Of a DNA stretch of 64,000 nt, positions 45,613 to 53,490 are shown piece by piece. The position numbers and the translations under genes are program-made. The stretch comes from an uncultured Gemmataceae bacterium. GTDB lineage: Bacteria; Planctomycetota; Planctomycetia; Gemmatales; Gemmataceae. How positions within the stretch are numbered: position 1 is the stretch's first letter; every line of letters starts with the position of its first letter. The notes below the pieces were generated by a model. It was not told the origin of the DNA, did not search any database, and saw nothing but the letters and a program-made list of their open reading frames with translations. The stretch lies in NCBI GenBank assembly GCA_937923405.1, contig CALDUY010000028.1, positions 36,695 to 100,694 of the forward strand, in the 5' to 3' direction.

Positions 45613-45631
45613 CCTGATGATTCAGCTTTTG
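45603..45631 (+). terminator. 10-bp inverted repeat with T-run
   Basis: CAAAAGCTGA (45603-45612) and TCAGCTTTTG (45622-45631) pair perfectly with a nine-base loop. The right arm ends in TTTT. It covers the stop of the short frame at 45481 and lies upstream of the outer-membrane gene, so it would isolate that gene from upstream transcription. Confidence 0.6.
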
Positions 45632-45757
45632 TATCTGATGAGAATGCCGTGCAGGAAAAACGATCCGGCAGAGATCCGTGTCGGGCTTGACCCAAAGGGG
45701 GGGAATGAGTATTGCCGCCCTTTGGTGGGTGTGCAAGATTGGCTCAGGAGTAGGAGC

Positions 45758-46834
45758 ATGTTTCGATGCACCGCGGTCGCCTCGCTACTGGTGACGGTGG
45801 GGCTGATCCCGACCTTCGTCCGTGCGCAGGGTGAGCCACTGCCGCCTGCTCCAGTGCCAGTGCAACCTAGTCCAGCGCCGATCCTGGGCCGACCTGTACC
45901 GTTGCCCCCAAATGTGCAGCCATCGCCGTTGACGTATCAGCCCGCGCCGCCTCCGGTCATCGTGCCGGGCGTTACGCCTCCGCCATTGGATCCCGGTCCC
46001 GATGGATGGGGGCCGCTGGGGATCTCGGCCTCTGAGCCACCTGGTTGGTTTGTCGGTGTTGATGTCGCCTATGTCTTTCCTGTGCTGAAGTTTCGCCTCA
46101 CCAACGACGTGCCCTTGCCCAACACGGGATTACAGCTGAATGTCCCAGCCGTCTCGCTAGACAACACCGTCTCACCGGTCTTCGAGTTGGGCTATCGACT
46201 GCCGGAAAGTGCCGGTCTGTTCGCCTTGAGCTATAGCTTTCTGCTCACCGAAGGAACCGGTCAGACGACTAACGCGATGGGCACTTTCGACGTCAAGACA
46301 CGCGCCCAGGTCAACTGGGGCGATCTCGATTATGGGGTCAAGGTTGTTGATGCCGCTCCACGCTGGGACGTTTCCTGGAGATTAGGCGTCCGTATTGTCG
46401 ACGTATTTTTTGACTCTTCCGCCAGCAATCCGGCGCTGTCGCAATCCTCCAGCAACGAGTTCTTCGGAGCAGGACCGCATGCTCGATTCGACGTGGAGCG
46501 TCGCATTGTACCGATTCCTGGATTGGCCTTGTTTGGCCGTGCTGACGGGGCGGTGTTTGTCGGCAAAATCGAACAAACCTATCGAGCCACCGTCGGCGGG
46601 ATCAGCGACTCGCTAACGGCGGACAATACTCAGACTGTTCCGTACCTGAACCTTCAGGCGGGTTTGAGCTACGCCCCTCCAGCATTTCCTGGGTTCAAGC
46701 TGACCACCGGCTATCTCTTCGAGCGCTACTTCAACGCGGGTCGCCTCGGTTCCGACGCCAGCGGTTCGGTGAGCGATTCACGCGGCGATTTGTGGTGGCA
46801 AGGCGTCTTCCTGCGTGGGCAGTACGACTTCTGA
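45758..46834 (+). CDS. Outer-membrane beta-barrel protein (Lpg1974-like)
   Basis: This is a 358-residue protein. The N-terminus is a signal peptide (TAVASLLVTVGLIPTFVRAQG) followed by a Pro-rich segment of about 75 residues (PAPVPVQPSPAPILG). Then come alternating amphipathic strands typical of a porin-like barrel (GWFVGVDVAYVFP, GYRLPESAGLFALSYSFLL, WDVSWRLGVRIVDVFF, NLQAGLSYAP), ending WWQGVFLRGQYDF with terminal Phe. The layout resembles Legionella Lpg1974-type pore-forming proteins. ATG 45758 follows AGGAG. It indicates a genuine outer membrane. Confidence 0.78.
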   Translation: MFRCTAVASLLVTVGLIPTFVRAQGEPLPPAPVPVQPSPAPILGRPVPLPPNVQPSPLTYQPAPPPVIVPGVTPPPLDPGPDGWGPLGISASEPPGWFVGVDVAYVFPVLKFRLTNDVPLPNTGLQLNVPAVSLDNTVSPVFELGYRLPESAGLFALSYSFLLTEGTGQTTNAMGTFDVKTRAQVNWGDLDYGVKVVDAAPRWDVSWRLGVRIVDVFFDSSASNPALSQSSSNEFFGAGPHARFDVERRIVPIPGLALFGRADGAVFVGKIEQTYRATVGGISDSLTADNTQTVPYLNLQAGLSYAPPAFPGFKLTTGYLFERYFNAGRLGSDASGSVSDSRGDLWWQGVFLRGQYDF

Positions 46835-46849
46835 AGCTATAGCGCTTCT

Positions 46850-46986
46850 CAAAATGATGTAGCGACATCGGGAAATAAGCTTTTTCGCAGGCTGAAACCT
46901 GCGGCTACCTGCTCTCCGCCTGCGGCTACCAGTGAACCCAAACCGGTAGTCGCAGGCTTTAGCCGGCGATCCGCTACACCATTTCG
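46850..46986. mobile_element. 137-bp MITE-like element with terminal inverted repeats
   Basis: Imperfect terminal inverted repeats (46850-46864 with 46972-46986, 13 of 15 bases matching) enclose a large inverted repeat (46886-46909 with 46945-46968) of the GGCTAAAGCCTGCG family, plus a further short copy at 46918-46930. There is no reading frame. The element lies between the outer-membrane gene and the MlaD gene. It is related to 52112-52248, in the opposite orientation. Confidence 0.7.
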
Positions 46987-47002
46987 CAGAGCGATCTGGT
47001 GG

Positions 47003-48652
47003 CTACCGTCGTGGAGCGAACGGCGTATGCATCACCGGCGGCGTCAGCGGGGCGCTGTTCATCGGCGGCGTCGGCGGATTCTTCAGACCGCTTCCTGGTC
47101 GCACCACCCCGCCCAGACCGATCGATTCCGGATGCCGAGCCAGCTTGTCGGCGAACGTCTCAAAGTCTCTCAGGATGCGATCCAGACGCGGCATCATTTT
47201 CACTACCGAAACCACGGCGGCATCGATGTTGTTGTACAACGTCGGATCGGTCAGCACCTTCTTGAGCAAGCCGTCTGCCTTGTCGATGGTATTCATCAGC
47301 GCTCGCACGTCGGACATTGTCTCGTTAACCTTCTGAATGCTCTCATCAACGTTGCGCGTGATGGACTCCGCGCGATCGCCCAGCGGACGAGTGATGCGCT
47401 GGACGTCGGCGACCACACCGTTAGCCGAGTTGGCGAACTTCTGAATGTCGGCCATCACCTTGGTGACATCGGTGAGCGGCTGGTCGAGCTTGGCCAGCAG
47501 ATCATTGATCCGTCGCACCGTCGTGCGTCCCTGTTCGGAAATCTCGTTCACGTTCTGAGAGATCCGCGGAAACGAATCACTCGCCGTGCTGAGGTTATTC
47601 AAGGTGTTTTGCACTCGAGCAAGGTTCTGATCGTTGAACAACTGACCGATCTGCACGACGGTGTTAGTGATCTCGGTGATGGTCTTGCTGACTTTGTCGC
47701 GATTGCCTTGCCAGAAGACATCGAACTCTTCAAGGAGCTTCTCGGCACGCCGAGCCGCTGCCCCGAAGTCGTCTAGGGTGGCCTCGATCTTGGGCCGTAG
47801 CTTGCCGATCTCGGTAGCGGCTCCACCGATCTGCTCGGCGGTCTGGGCGAAGGTGGGCAAGGCATTGTTGGCCTGGCGGAGGAAGTTGTCGACCTCGTTC
47901 TTGGTCTTGAGCAGTTCAGGGATGGAATCGTTGACCGTCTTTCCAACCAGGCGATACTGTTCGAGGGTGGCCTGCGCCTCAGGCACGACGTCGCGCACCG
48001 TGCGAACGAGTTCCTGAATGTCGGAGTTGGTGCGTTCCAGTTGCGGAATGGCCGCCTGAGCACGTCGGGCTAAGTCGCCGTAGGAGCGGATCGTATTCTC
48101 GACCAGCGGAACCGACTGTTCGACGCGAGCGGCCAACTTCTCGATCCGCGCGATCGATTTGCGGATCTCGGTCAGCGTTTCTTGGGTGCTGGGCACCACT
48201 TCCGACGCTCCTTTCAAGAGCGTATTGACGGTAGCGGCGCGGAAGCCGACTAACTCCGTGCCGGGCGGAACCACGCTGCGATCAACCGGCTCCCCATCCT
48301 CGGCGAAGCGGGGCAAAAAGTCGATGCTGGAGTCGGCTCCGAGCAACCCACTCATCAACGTGGCTTGTTCGTTCCGTCGCACAGTGTACGGAGCGTTGAT
48401 CGCCAGACGAACGCGGACGATGCCGTTTTCCTCATCTAGTGAGATGCTGCGGACCTCGCCAATCTTCACCCCTGAGCGCCGCACAGGGGCACCGGGAGCC
48501 AGGCCAGGAGCATCCGTAAAACGGACAATATAGGTCGTGGAACGACGAAATAGAGTCGGCAACGAATTGAACATGATAATCAACGAGGCGAACAGCACCC
48601 CAGCGAGGAGGACGAACAGACCCAGCCTGGCTCGCATACTCAGCACACTCAT
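47003..48652 (-). CDS. mlaD: MlaD/MCE-domain lipid transport protein
   Basis: This is a 549-residue MCE protein. After the anchor (RARLGLFVLLAGVLFASLIIMF) there is an MCE domain (YIVRFTDAPGLAPGAPVRRSGVKIGEV... LSGLLGADSSIDFLP). A long helical extension follows (about residues 180-520, with many heptad Leu/Ile/Val positions), unlike the short MlaD of E. coli and closer to the long PqiB/LetB-type or plant TGD2-like forms. It presumably forms a hexameric periplasmic ring or tube that carries phospholipids. The start is ATG 48652, overlapping the mlaF stop. It is the last gene of a mlaE-mlaF-mlaD operon. Confidence 0.88.
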   Translation of the reverse strand: MSVLSMRARLGLFVLLAGVLFASLIIMFNSLPTLFRRSTTYIVRFTDAPGLAPGAPVRRSGVKIGEVRSISLDEENGIVRVRLAINAPYTVRRNEQATLMSGLLGADSSIDFLPRFAEDGEPVDRSVVPPGTELVGFRAATVNTLLKGASEVVPSTQETLTEIRKSIARIEKLAARVEQSVPLVENTIRSYGDLARRAQAAIPQLERTNSDIQELVRTVRDVVPEAQATLEQYRLVGKTVNDSIPELLKTKNEVDNFLRQANNALPTFAQTAEQIGGAATEIGKLRPKIEATLDDFGAAARRAEKLLEEFDVFWQGNRDKVSKTITEITNTVVQIGQLFNDQNLARVQNTLNNLSTASDSFPRISQNVNEISEQGRTTVRRINDLLAKLDQPLTDVTKVMADIQKFANSANGVVADVQRITRPLGDRAESITRNVDESIQKVNETMSDVRALMNTIDKADGLLKKVLTDPTLYNNIDAAVVSVVKMMPRLDRILRDFETFADKLARHPESIGLGGVVRPGSGLKNPPTPPMNSAPLTPPVMHTPFAPRR

Positions 48653-49485
48653 GGGGCACCTTCTTGACGAGCCAGCTCCTGCAGTCGATCGCGAGCTTCG
48701 CCTTCGATGAACTGGCGAACGCGAGCATCCTGACAATGCGACAGCCCTTCTGGGGTGCCGTCGTAGAGGATCTGGTTCTCGCCGGTTTGCAGACGCGACA
48801 GCGGGTAGAACATCACCACGCGATCGGCGCACTTGTTGACCGTCCGCATTTCATGCGTCACCACGACGCTGGTGATCGGACGCCGCTTCCGCGTCTGGAG
48901 AATCAACTCATTGATGACATCGGTCATGATCGGGTCCAGACCAGTCGTTGGTTCGTCGTAAAGCATGACCTCCGGATCCAGCGCCAATGCCCGAGCTAGC
49001 CCAACCCGTTTTTTCATTCCACCCGATAACTCTGCCGGCTTCTTCTCCTTGACGCTAATCGGCAAGCCCACCTCGTGAAGTCGCTGATGCACGATTGTTT
49101 CGATTTCGCGCTCCGGACGAGCTTGAGCGCGCAGTCCAAAGGCGACGTTATCGTAGACGCTTAGACTGTCGAATAAAGCAGCTCCTTGAAAGAGAAACCC
49201 AAAGCGCATCCGTTGCTTGGTCAATTCCTGCTCCGGCAGATCGACGAGGACGCGCCCATCGAACAACACACGACCGACGGTCGGACGCAAGAGACCGATC
49301 AGCAGTTTGAGCATCACCGTCTTGCCGCAGCCCGACTCGCCGATGATGGCCACGGTTTGCCCGCGATGAATGTCCAGATCGATGGCGTGGAGAATGCGTT
49401 GCGACCCGAACTGCATCGAGACCTGCTGGAGCGAGAGCAGGCCAGGACGAGGAGGAATCGTCGGAAGATCGCTTGCCACGCTCAC
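48649..49485 (-). CDS. mlaF: MlaF-type phospholipid ABC transporter ATPase
   Basis: This is a 278-residue ATPase: LSLQQVSMQFGSQRILHAIDL, Walker A GESGCGKTVM, Q-loop FGFLFQGAALFDSLSVYDN, signature LSGGMKKRVGLARAL, Walker B VMLYDEPTTGLDP. The SGGMKKR and FQGAALFDS motifs are typical of MlaF/MCE-system ATPases. GTG 49485 was chosen: AAAGAG lies six bases upstream and it overlaps the mlaE stop in GTGA (49482-49485). The nominal TTG 49509 is upstream of that. It is coupled in turn with mlaD. Confidence 0.93.
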   Translation of the reverse strand: MSVASDLPTIPPRPGLLSLQQVSMQFGSQRILHAIDLDIHRGQTVAIIGESGCGKTVMLKLLIGLLRPTVGRVLFDGRVLVDLPEQELTKQRMRFGFLFQGAALFDSLSVYDNVAFGLRAQARPEREIETIVHQRLHEVGLPISVKEKKPAELSGGMKKRVGLARALALDPEVMLYDEPTTGLDPIMTDVINELILQTRKRRPITSVVVTHEMRTVNKCADRVVMFYPLSRLQTGENQILYDGTPEGLSHCQDARVRQFIEGEARDRLQELARQEGAP

Positions 49486-50270
49486 AGAAAACTCTTTGCC
49501 GTGGGCCAAAAGTAGAAGTACAGCTGATTCAACAGCATCGCCAAGAAAAAGTCGAGGACAAGAATGGCAATGAAGGCCGCCACAAAGGCTCGGGTGGCAG
49601 CGCGGCCAACGCCCTCGGCTCCCGGTTCACCATACAAGCCGCGATGGCAACTGACGATGGCAATGGTTGCTCCGAAGATGGTCGGTTTGACCAGTCCGGC
49701 CACCAAATCCCACATGCCGATGAACCCTTGAGAGTTGTGCCAGTAGTGGAACCATTCGACGTGGTAAATTTGCGTGCAGACCAAGGCTCCGCCAAGAATA
49801 CCGACGAAGTTGGCGAGAATGGTCAGCAGGGGAATGAGCAGGACGCAGGCTAGCAATCTCGGAGAACCCAGATAGCGAATGGGGTTAACTCCGAGACAGG
49901 CCAGTGCATCGACCTGATCGGTGATCCGCATGGTGGCCAGCTCGGCAGCCATCGCACAGCCCACCCGACCTGCAAGCATGGTGGCGGCTAGCACTGGACC
50001 TAGTTCGCGAATGACCGAAACATTGATGATCGATCCTAACCGGGTGGCCATGCCCAGTGCGGCGAACTGGGCATACGACTGCACGGCCAGCACCATGCCG
50101 ATGAACAGCCCAGTGATGGCGACGACCGGCACACTGGAGACGCCGACTTGATAACAGATCGGCACCAGGTTCTCGCGGCCTGCTCCCTGCCGAACCCCGC
50201 GGAAGATTTCCAGGGTGAACTCGGTCATCGCCCCAATTTCTTCCAACCAGGTCGAAATCCATTTCATCAT
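49482..50270 (-). CDS. mlaE: MlaE-type phospholipid ABC transporter permease
   Basis: This is a 262-residue permease with five or six helices (VPVVAITGLFIGMVLAVQSYAQF, VLAATMLAGRVGCAMAAELATMR, YLGSPRLLACVLLIPLLTILANFVGILGGAL and a C-terminal FVAAFIAILVLDFFLAMLLNQLYFYF). This is the MlaE/PqiA-like permease that pairs with MlaF. Together with mlaF and mlaD it forms a phospholipid transporter between the two membranes. No MlaA, MlaB or MlaC gene is adjacent, so the periplasmic carriers may be elsewhere or absent. Confidence 0.93.
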   Translation of the reverse strand: MMKWISTWLEEIGAMTEFTLEIFRGVRQGAGRENLVPICYQVGVSSVPVVAITGLFIGMVLAVQSYAQFAALGMATRLGSIINVSVIRELGPVLAATMLAGRVGCAMAAELATMRITDQVDALACLGVNPIRYLGSPRLLACVLLIPLLTILANFVGILGGALVCTQIYHVEWFHYWHNSQGFIGMWDLVAGLVKPTIFGATIAIVSCHRGLYGEPGAEGVGRAATRAFVAAFIAILVLDFFLAMLLNQLYFYFWPTAKSFL

Positions 50271-50298
50271 CGGGGAATCCCTCCCGAGGTCGGCCCCT

Positions 50299-51129
50299 TC
50301 ACCAAAGTTCGGCTGGCCGACCGTTCACCCAGCGCACCCAAACCCGTCGCTCCGGATTCCAGACCAAGCCAGTGAAGCCGTTCAGAGCTAACGGTTCGAC
50401 CACCGCCAGTGCAGCGCGATGAGCAGCACGACGGCGCATCTGATACAACTCCATCTGACCGGCAAAGATCACAAACAAGGGCACCAGGATCAGACTGATG
50501 CTACCGAGAATCACTCCCAGAACGCTCAGCCCCAGGGCCAGAAGAATGGCAAGAGCGGCAGCGATTTCAGTGGCCTTCATCGGCCCCAAGCCGGTGGACA
50601 GAATCGCCCGCAACACTCGCCCGCCATCCATCGGAAAGACGGGCAGCAAATTAAACAGCATCAGCACGCCGTTGGCTGCCCAGACGACCGCGAGATAGCT
50701 GGCGAAAATCGCCAACGCCCCTTGTCCCAGAGCCTTATCTGGATTCATCGCCAATCCCGACAGGGCACACAAGGCCACCAGGGGAGAAAGAAGCAACACC
50801 AGGACGAAGTTGACGGCTGGCCCTGCCAGGGCAATACAGATTTCCTCTACGGGGCGATTCCCGGTACTTTCCAGGCGAGCGATTCCGCCGATCGGGTACA
50901 GGGTGATGTCACGAGTGGAAATGCCAAACCAGCGCGCCATCAGAGCGTGTCCCAGCTCGTGCAACAGCACACAGCCGAAGACACTCAGTAGCACAAACTG
51001 GCTGAACAGCACCGCTTGCAATCCCAGCGACCAATTCAGAATCGCGACCACCAACGGCATGAGTAGGAAGCTGGGGTGTATATACAGTGGGATGTGAAAC
51101 ACACTTCCCAGGTGAAACGAGCGTAGCAT
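50299..51129 (-). CDS. Site-2 protease family (M50) membrane protease
   Basis: This is a 276-residue intramembrane metalloprotease of the SpoIVFB/M50 type. The zinc site is HELGHALMARWFGI, with a third ligand Asp in NLLPVFPMDGGR. The helices are LQAVLFSQFVLLSVFGCVLL, IALAGPAVNFVLVLLLSPLVAL, LAIFASYLAVVWAANGVLMLF and AALAILLALGLSVLGVILG. No PDZ or CBS domain is seen; the C-terminal tail is soluble. ATG 51129 has GAGG eight bases upstream. Such proteases cut anti-sigma factors or other membrane proteins; the target is unknown. Confidence 0.92.
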   Translation of the reverse strand: MLRSFHLGSVFHIPLYIHPSFLLMPLVVAILNWSLGLQAVLFSQFVLLSVFGCVLLHELGHALMARWFGISTRDITLYPIGGIARLESTGNRPVEEICIALAGPAVNFVLVLLLSPLVALCALSGLAMNPDKALGQGALAIFASYLAVVWAANGVLMLFNLLPVFPMDGGRVLRAILSTGLGPMKATEIAAALAILLALGLSVLGVILGSISLILVPLFVIFAGQMELYQMRRRAAHRAALAVVEPLALNGFTGLVWNPERRVWVRWVNGRPAELW

Positions 51130-51437
51130 TGGTGAAACCTCAGAGGCTCTGATCCGTAGGACAACAGAGGCAAGCTATTCCTGCTGCAGAGGTCTATCCG
51201 CCCTCTGGAGCCGCCAAGCGCCGAAAATCTTTCAAGTTTGCCACTGAGAAGATGCGCTCGGCGGCAATGTGACCTACAATATTGTAGGCGAGTCGTGTCG
51301 GAACAGCGCGGCGGAGGGACGGAGGCCAGGAAGATCCACCGTGAACTAATCCAGAACGACTCGTCATCGGGCCACCGCTGGGAGCGCTCGCCAACGTCGG
51401 ACGAGGACCTGGCCAGGCCACCCTGGGAGTTACTGCC
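51130..51437. other. Divergent intergenic region with 16-bp palindrome
   Basis: These 308 bases separate the M50 protease and the DUF2203 gene, which read away from each other. They carry a 16-bp perfect palindrome at 51273-51288 (listed separately) and no supported gene. Confidence 0.6.
51273..51288. promoter_or_regulatory. Perfect 16-bp palindrome, candidate operator
   Basis: CCTACAATATTGTAGG is exactly self-complementary. It lies between divergent genes and contains TACAAT on both strands, so it may combine -10 elements with a repressor site. No -35 at standard distance was seen on either strand. Confidence 0.5.
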
Positions 51438-51890
51438 GTGTCTGCTACACCCCGAAAAGCCCGGCGAAGCCGGCATAGCCTCCGACTTTGGGCCTTCGAG
51501 CAGGCCCAGGCTGCGGTTCCATATTTGAAATCCATCGTTCGCTCACTCCGTGAGCACGCTCTTGATATTCAGAGGCTACATCAACAAGCCCAAACTCTGG
51601 ATGAACTTCCCGGTCGTCCCAGCCGGCAAACGTTGATTCAGCTTCAAGAAACTCGTCGCGACTTGCAACGCGCCGAGGATGAGTTCGCCGCCGCTCAGGC
51701 CGAACTCGAAGCTCTGGATGTTCAACTACTCGACGCCATCAAGGGGCAGGTGTTGGTACCGTTCTACCACAATGACCAGCTGGCCTGGTTCATCTTCGAT
51801 GCTAACGACAGTCCGCCGATCCGCAGCTGGCGTTATCAGAGCGACCCTGAAGAGACACGTCGTAAGCTGACGCCTGCTCAGATGCGCTAA
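51438..51890 (+). CDS. DUF2203 family protein
   Basis: This is a 150-residue protein with coiled-coil character (DELPGRPSRQTLIQLQETRRDLQ, then EFAAAQAELEALDVQ) and a conserved C-terminal part (IKGQVLVPFYHNDQLAWFIF, SWRYQSDPEETRRKLT). These match DUF2203, a family of small soluble proteins of unknown function in many bacteria. The GTG start at 51438 has GGGAG (51425-51429) eight bases upstream. It is a single-gene unit as far as can be seen. Confidence 0.85.
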   Translation: MSATPRKARRSRHSLRLWAFEQAQAAVPYLKSIVRSLREHALDIQRLHQQAQTLDELPGRPSRQTLIQLQETRRDLQRAEDEFAAAQAELEALDVQLLDAIKGQVLVPFYHNDQLAWFIFDANDSPPIRSWRYQSDPEETRRKLTPAQMR

Positions 51891-52395
51891 CTGTAACCTC
51901 CATCTGCCAGCCGAGGGCGGCCTATGCGGATCGCCCTCGTGCCATTTTCGATCTCTTCAGACGTTGCCCACGAGGAGAAATCCGCCTGTCGCGATCGAAC
52001 CACTTCTCCTTCGCCGGCACAATCGCTGCCAAGCAGAAACCCGCCGAAAAAGTCACCCCTATGCCCTTGATCAGTTCTGCCAACTCTGGCGAACGGCATT
52101 GGAGCGCGTCGCAAGATGGTGAAGCGGAGCGCCAGCTAAAGCCTGCGCCTACCGATTCGGATTGCCAAGTAGCCACAGGCTAAAGCCTGCGAAAGCAAGT
52201 TTCCCGCCTGCGAAGCAGCTGGATACCCCCTGCCGCTACACCATCTTGAGCAGCGTTCTAGCCGAGGAGTCTACCTGATCTGACGATTGAGCAACCTCAG
52301 AACTTCCGTTGGCTCCTCTTTGATCGCCGTTGACACCATTCACGAAGTCGGGCTATAACCAGTTTCCTAGGTTTTCGTCTGAGGAAGGAGCCTCG
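51891..52395. other. Gene-free stretch containing a MITE-like element
   Basis: No gene is supported in these 505 bases. The MITE-like element fills 52112-52248. One plus-strand frame is open from 51871 to a TGA that lies inside the left terminal repeat, ending in residues that look protein-like (YALDQFCQLWRTALERVARW), but it has no convincing start. Confidence 0.6.
52112..52248. mobile_element. 137-bp MITE-like element with perfect 10-bp terminal inverted repeats
   Basis: CAAGATGGTG (52112-52121) and CACCATCTTG (52239-52248) are perfect inverted repeats; allowing one mismatch they extend to AGCGG/CCGCT. Inside lies a left arm (52130-52153) and right arm (52169-52191) of the GGCTAAAGCCTGCG family. 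The element has no reading frame. The terminal sequence CAARATGGTGTAGCGG also begins and ends 46850-46986. No target-site duplication was verified. Confidence 0.75.
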
Positions 52396-53478
52396 TTGAA
52401 CCCCCTCGTAGCGGCTGCTGGTAGTCACGATTCGCACCACCGATATTTGGCCTTGGTGCGAGGGACACGGTATGGCCTGTGGGCCTGTCTGCTGCGAGGC
52501 TTGCTCTGGTTGGCCTCGTGGCCGTATGGATTGGTGGTCTGGCTCCGCAATCAGGCCTACGACCGAGGTTGGCTCCGTTGTCATCGAGCCAGAGTGCCAG
52601 TGATCAGCGTCGGCAACCTGACCGTCGGCGGCACAGGTAAAACCCCAATGGTAGAGTTTCTCGCTCGCTATTATCGTCAAAAGGAGCGTCTAGTTTGCTT
52701 GCTCAGCCGCGGCTATGGCAGCGACTCCGGACGCAATGACGAGGCGCTCGTATTGGAAGAGAATCTGCCCGACGTACCGCACCTGCAAGGAGCCGACCGC
52801 GCTGCCCTGGCCAACACCGCTGTTGAGGAACTCGAAAGCGAAGTGCTGCTACTCGACGATGGGTTTCAACATCGTCGGCTGTGCCGGAATCTGGATTTGG
52901 TGCTGGTGGACGCGACCGACCCTTGGGGCGGCGGTCAGCTGCTGCCGCGCGGTCTACTGCGGGAGCCGGTCTCTAGTCTTCGCCGTGCTGATGCCGTGGT
53001 GCTGACCCGCTGCGATCAAGTGGAGACGGTCGAGCCACTTCGCCAACAGGTCCGGCGCTATCTCGGTGACAAGCCACTGGCTGAAACCGTGCATCAACCT
53101 GAGACGTTGGTCAATGCCTCCGGAGCTATGCAGCCGCTCGATTTGTTGCGGCAACGTCCTGTGGCTGGATTCTGCGGCATTGGCAATCCCCAGGCCTTTC
53201 AACGAACGCTGACGGATTTGGGGAGTCAGTTGATCGATTTTCGCGCCTATCCTGATCATCACCCGTACAGTCGAGAGGATGTCGCGGCGTTGCAGCAGCA
53301 CGCCGACACTCTGCCCAGCGATGCAGTGCTGGTGACGACCCAGAAGGATCTGGTGAAGTTGCGACTGGATCAGCTTGGAGGACGCCCCCTGTGGGCGGTT
53401 CGCATCGGGCTGGCCTTTCGCACGGGACAGGCCGACCTCGAACGTCTGCTCGAACGAGTTATAGAACCGCTCAATTAA
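52396..53478 (+). CDS. lpxK: Tetraacyldisaccharide 4'-kinase LpxK
   Basis: This is a 360-residue membrane-associated kinase that adds the 4'-phosphate of lipid A. The N-terminal anchor (ACLLRGLLWLASWPYGLVVWLRN) and the Walker A in VISVGNLTVGGTGKTPMVEFLA are typical. LLDDGFQHRRLCRNLDLVLVDA and the C-terminal ATP-site segment VTTQKDLVKLR follow the family. The TTG start at 52396 has AAGGAG (52385-52390) five bases upstream. It opens a run of six LPS genes on the same strand, and shows that the organism makes a lipid A. Confidence 0.93.
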   Translation: MNPLVAAAGSHDSHHRYLALVRGTRYGLWACLLRGLLWLASWPYGLVVWLRNQAYDRGWLRCHRARVPVISVGNLTVGGTGKTPMVEFLARYYRQKERLVCLLSRGYGSDSGRNDEALVLEENLPDVPHLQGADRAALANTAVEELESEVLLLDDGFQHRRLCRNLDLVLVDATDPWGGGQLLPRGLLREPVSSLRRADAVVLTRCDQVETVEPLRQQVRRYLGDKPLAETVHQPETLVNASGAMQPLDLLRQRPVAGFCGIGNPQAFQRTLTDLGSQLIDFRAYPDHHPYSREDVAALQQHADTLPSDAVLVTTQKDLVKLRLDQLGGRPLWAVRIGLAFRTGQADLERLLERVIEPLN

Positions 53479-53490
53479 GGAGAATCGATC

